A stretch of DNA of 64,000 bases from Cyanoderma ruficeps (taxonomy: Eukaryota; Chordata; Aves; Passeriformes; Timaliidae), in NCBI GenBank assembly GCA_008694505.1, contig VZDJ01000053.1, positions 208,869-272,868 on the forward strand, given 5' to 3'. The notes beneath the pieces are model-generated. The model worked only from the letters and a program-made list of their open reading frames with translations. It was not told the origin of the DNA and did no database searches. Shown one piece after another: positions 34,430 through 44,815 of this stretch (the stretch's first letter is position 1; each line of letters opens with the position of its first letter). A program made the position numbers and the translations under genes.

Positions 34430-35436
34430 TGTGGTTTGACACTGGCAAAATGCCAGGCACCCATGAAAGTCGCTCACTCACCACAGCCGGGCAGAGGAGA
34501 GAAAAAATTAACAAAGGCTTCATGAGTTGAAATAAGGACCGGGAGAAAACACTCCAAGGGCAAAACAGGTTCACCTTAGAAGTACAAAGTGAATTTATTA
34601 CTAACAAAATCAGAGGAGGATAATGAGAAGTAAAGTAAGCCCTTAAAAACACCTTTTATTCCCCCAGCCCCCTCCCTCCTTCCCACTGACAGCACAGGGA
34701 GACAGGGTGTGGGGGTTTTGGTCAGTTTGTCACCCAAGATTTTCTTTTGCTGCTCAGGGAGAGGAGTCCTTCCCCTGCTGCACCAGGGGGTCCCTTCCCA
34801 CAGGAGACAGTTCTCCGTGAACTTCTCCAACATGGGTCCAAATCTCATAAGAAGCAGTCCTCCCAAAACTGCTGTGGCGTGGGTCACTCTTCCATGGGGT
34901 GCAATCCTTCAAGGACATGCTGCTCCAGCCTGGAAGCAGGGGTCCCCTCTCTCCATCAAATCTTCCACTCTACCACAGCCTCTTCCAGGCATCCACCCAC
35001 TCCAGCGTGAGCACCTCCCTCATGGGCTGTGGGTGGATCTCTGCATCCCTCGTGGATCCCCATGGGCTGCAGGGGGAGAACCTGCTTTACCATGGTCTTC
35101 ACCATGGCCTGCAGAGGAATCTTGGTTCTGGCACCTGGAGCACCTCCTCCCTCTCCTTCTTCACTTACCTTGGTGTCTCCATGTTGTTTCCCTCACATGT
35201 TCTCACCTCCTCCTCTTCTCTGGGTAGAAAAAACTGTGTGCACTTTGTTTTGATTTTCTTCTTAAATATGTTATCACAGAGGCATTACCAACCTCTCTAA
35301 CTGGCCTAGTTTTAGCCAGCAGCATGTCCATCTTCAGAGCCATCAGGGATTGGCTCTGCTGGCCATGGTGTAAGCTTTTAGCATCTTCTCACAGAAGCCA
35401 TCTCCATGACCCTCCTGGTACCAAAAACTAGGCCAT
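34430..35436 (-). mobile_element. ERVL-type LTR (family 1b), minus sense
   Basis: Begins TGTGGTTTGACACTGG and ends in CCAAAAACTAGGCCAT, where another LTR starts at once. It shares the full order of landmarks with 20039-21061 but lacks the last dozen bases, so the neighbour probably inserted at or removed its end. Confidence 0.75.
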
Positions 35437-35996
35437 TGTCTCAGTTTGAGACAAGTTAGGAGAAAACGTCCTGAAAGTGTGTCTCCTCTGAAGAAAGGTA
35501 GGTTTTGGCAGTTCTTCCTCCACATGTTCAAAATTAATTTCTTGGAGGAAAGGAAAAAACCTGTTTATTTAACAAGCAGTGGGAAAAAAGAATGAATAAT
35601 GTTAAATATTAAAACCTTCTTACTGCGGAGAAAGCTGGTGGATTCAGACTTCTTTCTGTAGGTGTGGCTCAGCTCCTCCCAAGGTCCAGAGCCAGGATGC
35701 GGCATACCAGGGCCTCCCCTCCAGGCCGCGGCGTGGTGCTCCTGGCGATGGTCTGGTGTTTCGTACTGGAGCATAACTGAACAGTTCCAGAAGAAGCCAC
35801 AGTCCCAGGAAAAACGTCTTGCCTCAGCTAACAAAACAGAAACTAGATGAAAGCAAAGATGTACTCCTTCTGTCCATGCTGACAACACAGCTGAGCGAAC
35901 CTGGAGGAGGATGTGTGAAAACTGCACCAAAAAAATTCCATTGGCTTCCCCCCCCTCGGACCTAGCTTAAAGTTACAGGACCCATGTCTGGACATA
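35437..35996 (-). mobile_element. LTR (family 8), minus sense
   Basis: Begins TGTCTCAGTTTGAGACAAG, the same terminus as the fragment at 63241. The right boundary is approximate; TGGACATAAAACA at 35996 is a plausible end. No TSD found. Confidence 0.5.
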
Positions 35997-36548
35997 AAAC
36001 AGATGATAGGGGATGCAGTGTCATAGAGTCACCCTAAGACAGCTTTGAAAAACCAACACACTGTTGAAAAGAAACTTTTTTTAGGCAAGACTAGTTCATG
36101 AAAATAATTTTCAAATGGTGTTGCATTAAGAGTATAGGAATTTAGCAGTAAATAAAGCCCCTTACATTCCAGCTGATCCTCAGACATCAGAGGGGCTGGG
36201 TGCAGCTGGGCTTAATTTCTGATTTGAACCAATTCAGCACTGTAAGTCTGGTTGAGTTCAGTAGGAACTTGCATGAGCACAGATGCACAAATAATGCATT
36301 TTACCAGTCCAGTACTATAGGTCTGGTCACATTCAATAAAGACTTACATGATCCAGATTCACAGAAGCAACAGGAAAGCAGGTTATAGGATTGCAGGTGA
36401 TAAATGCACTAGCTAGAGAGTGTTAATGTGTGTCACTAGAGAAGGTATAGGAACAAAGATCTATTAGTGAGATTGATAGAGAGATAGAGAGATATAGATA
36501 GATAGATAGATATGAATATTCCTGGGTCTGTTCTAATGCAGTTGACAG
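35997..36548. other. unannotated DNA with a GATA microsatellite
   Basis: No gene or transposon terminus recognised apart from the simple repeat annotated separately. Confidence 0.35.
36462..36513. repeat. (GATA)n-like microsatellite
   Basis: Imperfect GATAGA/GATA units, with the cleanest part GATAGATAGATAGATA near 36495-36511. Confidence 0.9.
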
Positions 36549-36762
36549 AATCACAGAATTTATTAGGATGGAAAATATCTCTGAGATCATCAAGTCCAAC
36601 CTATGCCCCAATACCACCTTGTCAACTAGACCATGGCACTAAGTGCCACATGCAGTCTTTCCTTAAACACCTCCAGGGACGATGACTCCACAACCTCCCT
36701 GGGCAGCCTGTTCCAATGTCTAACCAGTTTTTCTATTAAGAACTTCTTCCCGATGTCCACCT

Positions 36763-37375
36763 TGTTATAAACGAGGTGAGCCAAATTGTAATAATAATAA
36801 AAAAAAAAAATTATTTTTGCGTGACAGCGAGTATGGAAACGACTCAAAAAAAATCACAGCCACGATAAAGATCAATTTGATCCCGGGAGTCGAACGGGGT
36901 GAACTTGAGACAGGCCTCTATTGCACCTTGCCTCCCTTTCATTCACCGAAATCCCACCACCAAAGGTCCAGTTTTTATACTTTTTAGTTTCCCCGAGGCA
37001 GGGTTTTCCTTTGTCCAGTTGTCCGAGTATTGATATTCATCAGTCTCCTTTTGGGATTCTTATTTTTCCAAGTGGGTTTTCAGAGAACCAGAATAGATCT
37101 CTGGGTGACCATTTGGAAAACAGAATAGATGTCTGGATGACCATTGCAGACCATATTCAGTTTCTCTGGGGCAGATGTTTTCGGTCGTTAGGCATACTTG
37201 CTGGCCCATTTCCAGGGGAGCCACATCCATTCATGTGCTTATCACCTAAATCTTCCCCCATCTGCCCCCGTCTTGGAGTTTCTCATCTTGGAGTTTCTCA
37301 GCGAACTGTTTTTCCCTGCTTTTAAAATCCTTTATTTCTCAGGCACAAATTAATACACGGAGGTTATTCACAACA
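36763..37375 (-). mobile_element. Solo LTR (family 4), TSD ACCT
   Basis: Begins TGTTATAAACGAGG and ends TTATTCACAACA, 613 bp, with the 4-bp TSD ACCT at 36759-36762 and 37376-37379. On the minus strand a TATA box reads GTATAAAAACTGG near 36978, so sense is minus. A 4-bp TSD fits class I ERVs. Confidence 0.9.
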
Positions 37376-37792
37376 ACCTTAAACCTCCTCTGGCACAGCC
37401 TAAGACTGTCCTCTTGTCCTGTTGCTGATTGCCTGGGAGAAGAGACCAACCCCCATTATACAACCCACCTCCAGGAAGGTGAGAGTAACCCAGGTTCTTG
37501 ATAATACATCCCTTGGGGTGGATTAGAGTGAAACAGCACTAAATGATCAGTGTTTTTAAATATATAAGTACAGGGTTTATTTTAGAACAATTTTGTTTTA
37601 ATGGAAAATAGGTATGTAGACATTTTTGGTTATTATTATCTATAGTAATATAGCGATATAAAAGCATAAAAGTAACACCTAAGAAAACAAGAAAATGAAA
37701 GAAAGGAGAAAAAAGGATAAGATTAGAAAAGGTCTCATCACTGGTGGACCTTGCAACAAGACTGTTGCAATATGTAAAAGTACTGATCATAG

Positions 37793-38428
37793 TGTTATAA
37801 ATATGGTGAGCCAAATTGTAATTAAAAAAAATTACAATTTTATTTTCTTGTCAGTGCGAGCAGAAATACAGGAAAATAACAAAAATACAGGAAAAACACA
37901 GCCAAATCAAAATAAATTCAAGGTACAATGAAGCCACATTAAAGATTAAATTCGATCGAATTTGGGATGCGAATATTGGACCGGCCCGCACCGTGTCCTC
38001 CTTCATTCACCCCAAAATTCTGTGTTCAGGGTCCAGTTTTTATATTTATTTTCCCTGAGGCAGAGTCTTTCTTTGTCCGTGTTCGGATGATGACATTCAT
38101 GGGCTTCCTTTTGGGATTCTGATTTTTCCCCGAGTGGATTTATAAATGGTGTCTGAGTGTTCGGTACAAACTATATTCAAGTTGGAGTGGGGTTTCTTCG
38201 GCAGACAAGGGAAATGTCTATTGGAGAGTCAAAGCGGTCTCAGAGCTGATGGTCCAGTCATCGAATATGTTGGTTCGATTGAAATCTCTCTTTTCAGTTG
38301 CTGATAACCTCAGATCTTCCTTCCTCAGCTCTGTCTCCTCCTCCTGTGACTCTGACAATGCTTTCCTTCCTGCCTGTAATTCCTTTATTTCTTGAGCACA
38401 AATTAATACACATAGTTTATTTACAACA
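37793..38428 (-). mobile_element. Solo LTR (family 4), TSD ATAG
   Basis: Begins TGTTATAAATATGGTGAGCC and ends TTTATTTACAACA, 636 bp, with a 4-bp TSD ATAG at 37789-37792 and 38429-38432. It lies inside the family 5 LTR, so it is younger. Minus-strand TATA box near 38038. Confidence 0.9.
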
Positions 38429-38827
38429 ATAGGCTATATCTGTCAGGTACAAGGGAAACCCTCAAAACAGTTCATTTGGTTTATATTCACCTAGGTTCAG
38501 GTAGGAACCCCTTGGTACCTACCCTGGGGCCAGGAGTTTCACACTGAATGATGTAATGCTATAGATCACAGGGAGCCTTCAGGAGTCTTTGACACCTTCT
38601 AAGGTGTTTACAGCTGCCTACTAAGTCAGCACTGGAGTTACTTATGGCCCATTATGGCCCATCAGCAGAGATGGATACCTTCAGGCTAAGTATGAATGTC
38701 CAGGTACTTCCATGACAGGGAGTATATCACATCTGAGTTGACTTGCATAAAGACAAAGAAACAGTATCCTGCCTTGAAGAGTTTGCCTCTTTCCTTTGTT
38801 CAACACCCAGGTTGTAGCCTGAGGTGG

Positions 38828-39622
38828 TGTTACAAACTGGTTTAAACACAGAAGACCAAAGAAAACTAGGTCTCTGTGAATAAAACGGAAAGAATTTTGA
38901 AGGTTCAAAATATTTCCCAAAAGAAACGGAGATAAAAACCAAACAAAATTAAATGTTGATGCCAAAAAATGGATATATTTTTATTTACTAGGAAGAGAGG
39001 CAAAGAGAAAGAAAGATAAAAGTAGAGAAAGGTTAGAAAAAGCTAAGGTTACTTTAAAAAGCATAGGATAGGTCACCACCATACTTTGTTGCTGCCGAGA
39101 CAGGGTGGGGGGAGCAGAGCAGTTTTTGCCTTTTTTTTCCTGCCATTTGAAGCATCTTATCTTTCTTCTCTGATCTTGGGGCAGTTTGGCTGGAATGTGG
39201 TGGCCTGTCCTCCAAAATGCAGGCACAGTGCCCAATTGCTGCAGCTGAACCTCGGTCCACTAGCTGTGTTCACACCATGGAATGCAGGAACAGGTGTAGG
39301 GGGTTCCACAACTCACTCGTGACTTCAGTCCACAGGTACAGGAATCAGGGGGTGTTTTCTAAGCAAGCGGCATCGACTCCAAGAAGCCTCAGGGTGTCTC
39401 ACAGCAGGCGATGGTGGTGGTGGTGGGAAAGGCAAAGATCAGGGATTCTGCCCCTCACTCTCCCCTCCACATTTTGCACCAGTTTTGCCTTCCTTTTTAT
39501 GGTCCTCAAGGTGGGCTACTCAGTCTATTCAGCAGGTAGTTTTCAGGTGCTCGAGTGATTATGATAAGCAGACATCTTGACGAAGCACTTTTTGAAGCCT
39601 TTCTCCTATTATCAGACTTACA
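38828..39622. mobile_element. Solo LTR (family 7), TSD GGTGG
   Basis: Begins TGTTACAAACTGG and ends ATCAGACTTACA, 795 bp, with the 5-bp TSD GGTGG at 38823-38827 and 39623-39627. It lies inside the family 5 LTR; the broken family 5 sequence reads across the insertion when compared with 46950-47050. A purine-rich A/G tract lies at 38985-39060. Confidence 0.85.
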
Positions 39623-39842
39623 GGTGGCCAGTGTGCACACCCTCAGCACCTGGGCGGTTAAGTGGTCGTTTGTTTGAGTCATTAACCAGGCCAGTCTCTG
39701 ACACCCCAGCTGGCTATAACTCTCTTAGGTATCTGTAGAGTGAGAAATTCACCCCTGAACCTCCTCTTCTCCAGGCTAAACAACCCAAGCTCCCATTGCC
39801 GCTCCTCATAGGGCATGCTCTCCAGACCCTTCACCAGCTTGG

Positions 39843-40757
39843 TTTACAGAATCACAGAATCTCCTGAGTTGCAAGGGACCCACAAGTATCATTGAGTACA
39901 ACTCCCCACCCCACAGAGGACCATCCCCAAGAGTCACACCATGTGTCTGCGAGTATTGGACTCTGTCAGGCTAATATAAACCTCCCCTGACAAAATTTCA
40001 GGCCATTCCCTCCGGTCCTGTCACTGCTAACCAGAGAGATCAGTGTCTGCCCCTCCTTTTCCCATCACAAGGAAGTTGTAGATTGCAATAAGTCTCCCCT
40101 CAGTCTCTTCCAGGCTGAACAGACCAAGTGACCTCAGCTGCTCCTCATATGGTGTCTGTACTACTTTGAAAGCAAACCAGCGGGACATTCCAAGTTAGAA
40201 CTACAAATTAATAGGAAAATTAAATTAAAGGCAGAAAACACTGTCTTAAAAGGACAGAGTCAGGATACAACCTGACACCCTGTTGGTCAGGGTGGTGGTA
40301 GTAGTCCGATTAAATGGTGGCTGCGGTCCTGTTGGAGTGATAGATGTGGTTCTGTTGAAGCGGTGATCCTTAAGGGTCTGGTCTTCCTCTAAAGGTTCAG
40401 TGGTGGTTATGTAGCTCTTGTCCTCTAGGAATCCAGTAGGTAGGGCTGACTGTGGTGTTCCAATGCTCAGATTATATACAGGTAGGAATGCTTGGTTCCT
40501 TCCTCTGGGTGGAGCATCTCACAATGGGATGATGTAATTATGTCATGCAGTGAGACCTGATGGCCCCATAGGAGAAGATAGTCTCCAGGAGGGAGTTATC
40601 AGGGATGAGTCATGGAGGAGATAAAAAACACTACCCCACCTATTTTAACAGCTTATGAAGATGGTAATAGAATACATACTTTTGGTTACATCTTACATTG
40701 TAACCTAAGACAGCTTCCCCTCAAGGCTCTTCACCATCTTTGATCCCCTCCTATCAC
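39843..40757 (-). mobile_element. CR1 LINE copy F (3' end), split by an LTR
   Basis: Starts with the minus-strand CR1 3' terminus ACAGAATCACAGAATC, then the 3' UTR of a different subfamily from copy E (GAGTTGCAAGGGACCCACA). It runs to 40152 (CAGCTGCTCCTCATATGG) and resumes after an LTR at 40713 with CTTCCCCTCAAGGCTCTTC. Confidence 0.8.
40153..40712 (-). mobile_element. ERVL-type LTR inside CR1 copy F
   Basis: Starts TGTCTGTACTACTTTGAAAG and ends CATTGTAACCTAAGACA. It contains ACACCCTGTTGGTCAGGG, shared with the partial LTR at 57481-57795. No matching TSD; the left end looks worn. Confidence 0.75.
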
Positions 40758-42212
40758 AAACGAGTGTGTTTGAGATCACTTAAAAAGCATCACTTACAAG
40801 GGTATGAGCAAAAGTCAGATCTAATATTAAGCAACAAAGGACGACAGGTTTGTTGGCAAGATTCACTCTACTTACAAAGGACAGCTAAGGCACAAGGGAA
40901 AGCAAGCAGCAATGAAACCAAAGAAAATCCAGACAATCAAAACAGAAATTAATTGAGAACTACCTAAGGGAGTGTGTGGGGGGTATGTGTGTGAAAAGAC
41001 AGTGCAGGCAAGGATAAAAAGGAATACAGCCTAAAAAGCTTAACAACACTCAAACTTAACAGTACTTTAACTTAACTTATACCTTAAGTCTAGTAATTTA
41101 ACATAGGGAAAACAACTTATACCAAACTGTCTTGGTTTAGGGCAAATTTTGGGAGGAAACTTCTGAATGGGGTTTGGTTTACTCTCAGAAAATGAATAAA
41201 TAATTTTCGTGGGGGCACTGGTGTTTGGCCAGCGCTCAACCCACTACATTAATTGGTGCCGTGACTCAGATAGTAAAGCAAACCCACTACACAAACTAAG
41301 AAGTCCCATATTTTGTCTCTTTACACTATTGGCTAAAAAGAATAGGCTGGGAGGGGGAAAAGGTGTTCTAAAAGTTTATTCTAGTTCTCATGATCCTGTT
41401 TTAATTATGTTAATACATTTTTCTTTATACCTTTTAAAATTTTGAGTATTTTGCCCTTAAAGTGTTTCCTCCTAATTCTTATCTCACTCCATGAATTTTC
41501 TTTCCTCCTCCTATGCTTAAATATAACAGAAAAGAATAAATAAATCATTTTTCATAGGTGCACTGGCATATAGCCGATGTCAAATCCACTTCACCAACTT
41601 AAATTATAACTTAATTAATAGCTGAACCTTAACAATTTAACAGAGGAATAACACTTAACAGCAGTTAAGCTAACTTATAACTTCAATGTCAAACTTAGCA
41701 ATTTAACGAAAGGACACTTAGCAACACTTAGCTTATGTTTAACAACTTAGGAAAAGAACAACACTTAGCAGCATTTAAGCAAGCTTATAACTTAACCTTA
41801 CTTCCAGGCCTGGATACGTAGATATCTGAGGTACTTAAATATCTAAGAAGGCAGTATTTCTCTCAGATTTGCTATAACATATGCGCAGGAGCATGCACAC
41901 AGACAGAAATAGTCAGTGTAAGCAAGGTACCTGTGGAAAATTCCTCTCAAAGATCAGTGAAATACTCACTTTGGATGCTTTTTCATCTCCTGACAGGCAA
42001 AGGATCGGGCCTTGAGGAGTGAGGTATCAGCCCAGGACATGTTGTGTTTCGGCAATCCTCCAGGTATAGCAACCCTGAGGGTTTGCTGGCTCTGAGAGGC
42101 ATCCCACTCAGAGGGAGATTGCTGTTAGCAGTCCACTACAGTCCAGGAGAGATCAAAGGGTCTCCTTTTGGATTGCTGTTTATAGGGTTGCAAGAGAGTA
42201 GGCTTTAAGTCA
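40758..42212. other. AT-rich LTR-like region with CTTAACA repeats
   Basis: Long stretch with many imperfect copies of CTTAACA/AACTTA (40985-41130 and 41610-41810), interrupted by the element at 41128-41593. The pattern resembles the enhancer-like part of some avian LTRs, but neither end was located. No gene seen. Confidence 0.4.
41128..41593 (+). mobile_element. Short LTR-PBS-LTR element, plus sense
   Basis: Begins TGTCTTGGTTTAGGGC. A family 1 LTR end CAACCCACTACA at about 41248 is followed by TTAATTGGTGCCGTGACTC, which looks like a retroviral primer-binding site. About 45 bp later a second family 1 LTR body starts (about 41300) and ends GTCAAATCCACTTCA at 41593. Flanks CAAAC (41123-41127) and CCAAC (41594-41598) allow a 5-bp TSD with one mismatch. 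There is no coding content; it could be a deletion derivative. Confidence 0.55.
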
Positions 42213-42834
42213 TGTTATAAATATGGTGATCCAAATCAGAATTAATCAAGAATCAAAATTTTATTTTGGCAGTAAAATAAAAAAGAAACAAAAGAAAGCA
42301 ATAAACAAACCAATAACCATATTGCCAAGCCACAGCACAGTAGAAATTCGATCGAATTGGGAACAGACACGAGACTGGCCCGCGCCAATCTCCTTGTCAT
42401 CCGCTCCGCCATGTGTTCTCAGAGTCCAGTTTTTATACTTTTTATTCTCCCTCAGGCAAGGCTTCTCCTCGGAGATGGCTGGATTTTAACATTCATGAGT
42501 CCTTTCTATTCAGTTCAGTTTCTCCCTGAGCCAGGCCTGAATTGAGTCCTCGGGACCGCTTTCAGTTGCAAAGCGGGTTCTCCTCCCCAGATGATCCGAT
42601 GTGGATTGGAGCTGCAGGGGTGAAGTTTCGGCTGTCTGAAACTTATGCCTGAGCCAGCTCAGCTTTTCTCTTGCATATGGGGCTGGCATTCCTCGGTTGC
42701 TCTCTCTCCGGCAGCTTCATCAACATCTCCTGCAACCTGTAAACTTTTAATTTCTCATGTCCAGGTTCGTATACAACTGCAAGCATTTAATTTCTCATGC
42801 CCAGATCAATATACAGGATGTATATATATCAACA
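42213..42834 (-). mobile_element. LTR (family 4), minus sense
   Basis: Begins TGTTATAAATATGGTGATCC with a minus-strand TATA box near 42433 (plus strand CAGTTTTTATACTT). The end is taken at TATATATCAACA (42834). No TSD matches GTCA at 42209-42212, so the end may be wrong or deleted. Confidence 0.7.
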
Positions 42835-43200
42835 ACTACTTTAACATTTACTTGCTTCAGCACAAATGTCTTTGCTTATATCTGCAATTTAAAAATTCCA
42901 TCCCCCCCATACTGTTTTCATACTGTTTAAAGGGATATTCTAGTATATCACAGTCCATCACCGCCTTACAAAAGAATTTCAGCCTAAGACTAGGCATCTT
43001 CTCATTCTCCTCCCATCTGGCACTTGACTCCTTTTTTACTGACCTTGCTGTCTTCATGTTGTGTTTCTAAGCATCTTCACTCTGTCCTTTTCTCTCACTC
43101 AGAGAATTCAATGTTTTGCAAGTTTCACCTCTGCAATGAAAGCGTTAATATCTCACCTGGGGCCTGCAGATGGTCATTGATGGTTTCTGTCACGTAGTGG
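42835..43200 (-). mobile_element. Probable ERVL-type LTR fragment (family 1-like)
   Basis: Includes TTTTACTGACCTTGCTGTC and TTCATGTTGTGTTTC followed by a CTGCAATGAAAGCGTTAATATC stretch, similar in order to 35160-35285 of a family 1b LTR. Both ends are indistinct. Confidence 0.45.
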
Positions 43201-43484
43201 CCAAAGGTGGTAGATTCAGGCCATGCTGGGGGCTGTGCCAGGATCTCAGGGGGCCCGGCCAGAACAGCAGTAGTCGGTCTGCCCACATAGCTGGTCTCCG
43301 GCTCCTGCTTTGTTTAATTTTAGCTGTGGGCTGATGGCTTCCCCTCCCCCTGCCCAGCGGTTTCTGATGAAACTCAGCAGCAGCAGAATTTCAGCTGAGC
43401 CGTGGGCCGGTCTGGCCGCACTGGAGGGGAGGCCCAGCCAGTGCTGCAGCAGAGACATGGCCTGATGTGGCCCCACCAAGCCAG
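43201..43484. other. GC-rich unannotated DNA
   Basis: GC-rich stretch with no recognised repeat or gene. Confidence 0.3.
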
Positions 43485-44427
43485 GCTCAGGAGTGGGGCC
43501 ATATCTGTTTAATATCTTTATCAATGATTTAGATGAGGGGATCAAGTGCACCTTCAGCAAGTTCACAGACAACACTAAGTTGCATGGAATTGTTGATCTG
43601 CTGGAGGGTAGGAAGGGTCTGCAGAGGGATCTGGACAGGCTGGATGGATGGGCTGAGGCCAACTCTATGCGATTCAACAAGGCCAAGTGTTGGGTCCTGC
43701 ACTTGGGTCACAACTCCATGCAGCACTACAGGCTGGGGGAACAGTGGCTGGAAAGCAGTCCAGCAGAAAAAGACCTGGGGGTGCTGGTTGAAAGAAAGCT
43801 GAACATGAGCCAACAGTGTGCCTAGGTGGCCAAAGGGCCAATGGCATCTTGACCTGTATCAGCAAGTGTGGCCAGCAGGATGATGGAAGTGATTGTCCTC
43901 TTGTACTTGGCATGGGCAAGGCCACAGCTCAAGTGCTGTGTTTACTTCTGGGCCCCTCACAGCAAGAAAGAGATTGAGAGGCTGTAGTGTGTCCAGAGAA
44001 GGGCAACAGAGATGGGGAAGAGTCTTGAGAATAAGTCATATGCGGAGTGGTTGAGGGAGCTGGGGGTGTTTAGCCTGAAGAAAAGAAGACTCAGGAGAGA
44101 CCTTATCACTTTCTACAACTACCTGAAAGGAAATTTTAGTGAGGTGGGAATCAGTCCCTTCTCTCAGGCAATTAGTGACAGGACAAGAGGACATGGCCTC
44201 AAGCTGGCCAGGGGAGGTTCAGGTTTGACATGAAGAATTCCTTCACTGAAAGGGTGGTTGAGCCTTGGAATAAGCTGCCCAGGGAGATGGTAGTTGCCAT
44301 CTCTGGAAACGCCCAAGAAACAACTAGATGTGGCACTTAATGCTATGGTTTAGTTGGCATGGTGGTGTTCAGTCAAAGTTAGGACTCAATGATGTTGGTC
44401 TTTTCCAACCTTAATGATTCTATGAGT
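43485..44427 (+). mobile_element. CR1 LINE copy G (reverse transcriptase to 3' end)
   Basis: Plus-strand CR1, 5' truncated. 43493-43825 reads [16 protein letters not shown] and the box [10 protein letters not shown] (second catalytic Asp replaced by Asn), then the thumb region. 44012-44233 reads the C-terminal part ([19 protein letters not shown]). Ends at 44427 with CCTTAATGATTCTATGAG, the CR1 3' terminus. Frameshift near 43830. Confidence 0.88.
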
Positions 44428-44815
44428 TGTGTCCCACCCCTCTTGTCAGGAAATTAAGCCACTCAGTCAGCCAGGCACCACTGATAGGTTGTGTGATTTG
44501 ATGTATTAATTCCTAAGATATTGGAATATTGTCCTCCATCCAAGCTGATTCTGCAGTCAGGTCAAAGCAGCACATCCCTTCAAAGTGGGAACAGCATTTA
44601 TGTTGTTGAAGAGGGAGGTAGTTAATCAGTAATCAATGTTGCAAGGTTCCTCTGTGTACAGCAATTACTTCCAAATTTACATCAAGAATTGCCTTGGATA
44701 TCCTATTTAAACATTTCATGAGGGCACAAGGCAGGCTCTCTCTATTTGCTACTCAAAAAAGTTACATAAAAAACCAACCACACACAAGTGTTTACATAAT
44801 GATCTTGCAGAAATG
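44428..44815. other. unannotated DNA
   Basis: No feature recognised. Confidence 0.3.

Larger units (their letters stand above)
37456..39703 (-). mobile_element. LTR (family 5) in CR1 copy E, TSD CCCCA
   Basis: Begins TTATACAACCCACCTCC and ends CCAGTCTCTGACA. The 5-bp TSD CCCCA is at 37451-37455 and 39704-39708. It is homologous to 46282-47160 (GGGTTTATTTTAGAACAA, TGGCCCATCAGCAGAGATG, GCACCTGGGCGGTT blocks). It carries two later LTR insertions, 37793-38428 and 38828-39622; without them it is about 800 bp. Confidence 0.83.
36549..39842 (-). mobile_element. CR1 LINE copy E (3' part), split by nested LTRs
   Basis: Minus-strand CR1. The 3' terminal repeat appears as CAGAATCACAGAATTT at 36549. 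3' UTR and ORF2 C-terminus follow to 36762, are interrupted by an LTR (36763-37375), continue 37376-37455, are interrupted by a second LTR stack (37456-39703) and finish at 39709-39842 (CTTCTCCAGGCTAAACAACC). Each junction reads across into consensus-like CR1 order. After 39842 another CR1 3' end begins. Confidence 0.85.

Noticed and set aside
36897..37325. A 134-residue plus-strand frame
   Set aside because: It is in a family 4 LTR, antisense to its TATA box, and is not preserved in the other family 4 copies.
41000..41830. CTTAACA-rich stretch as a possible CRISPR-like or satellite array
   Set aside because: Units are irregular in length and spacing with no constant spacer; it looks like LTR-derived low-complexity DNA in a vertebrate genome.
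42835..43057. A possible complete LTR directly after the family 4 copy
   Set aside because: Neither terminus nor a TSD could be found, so only a low-confidence fragment is annotated.
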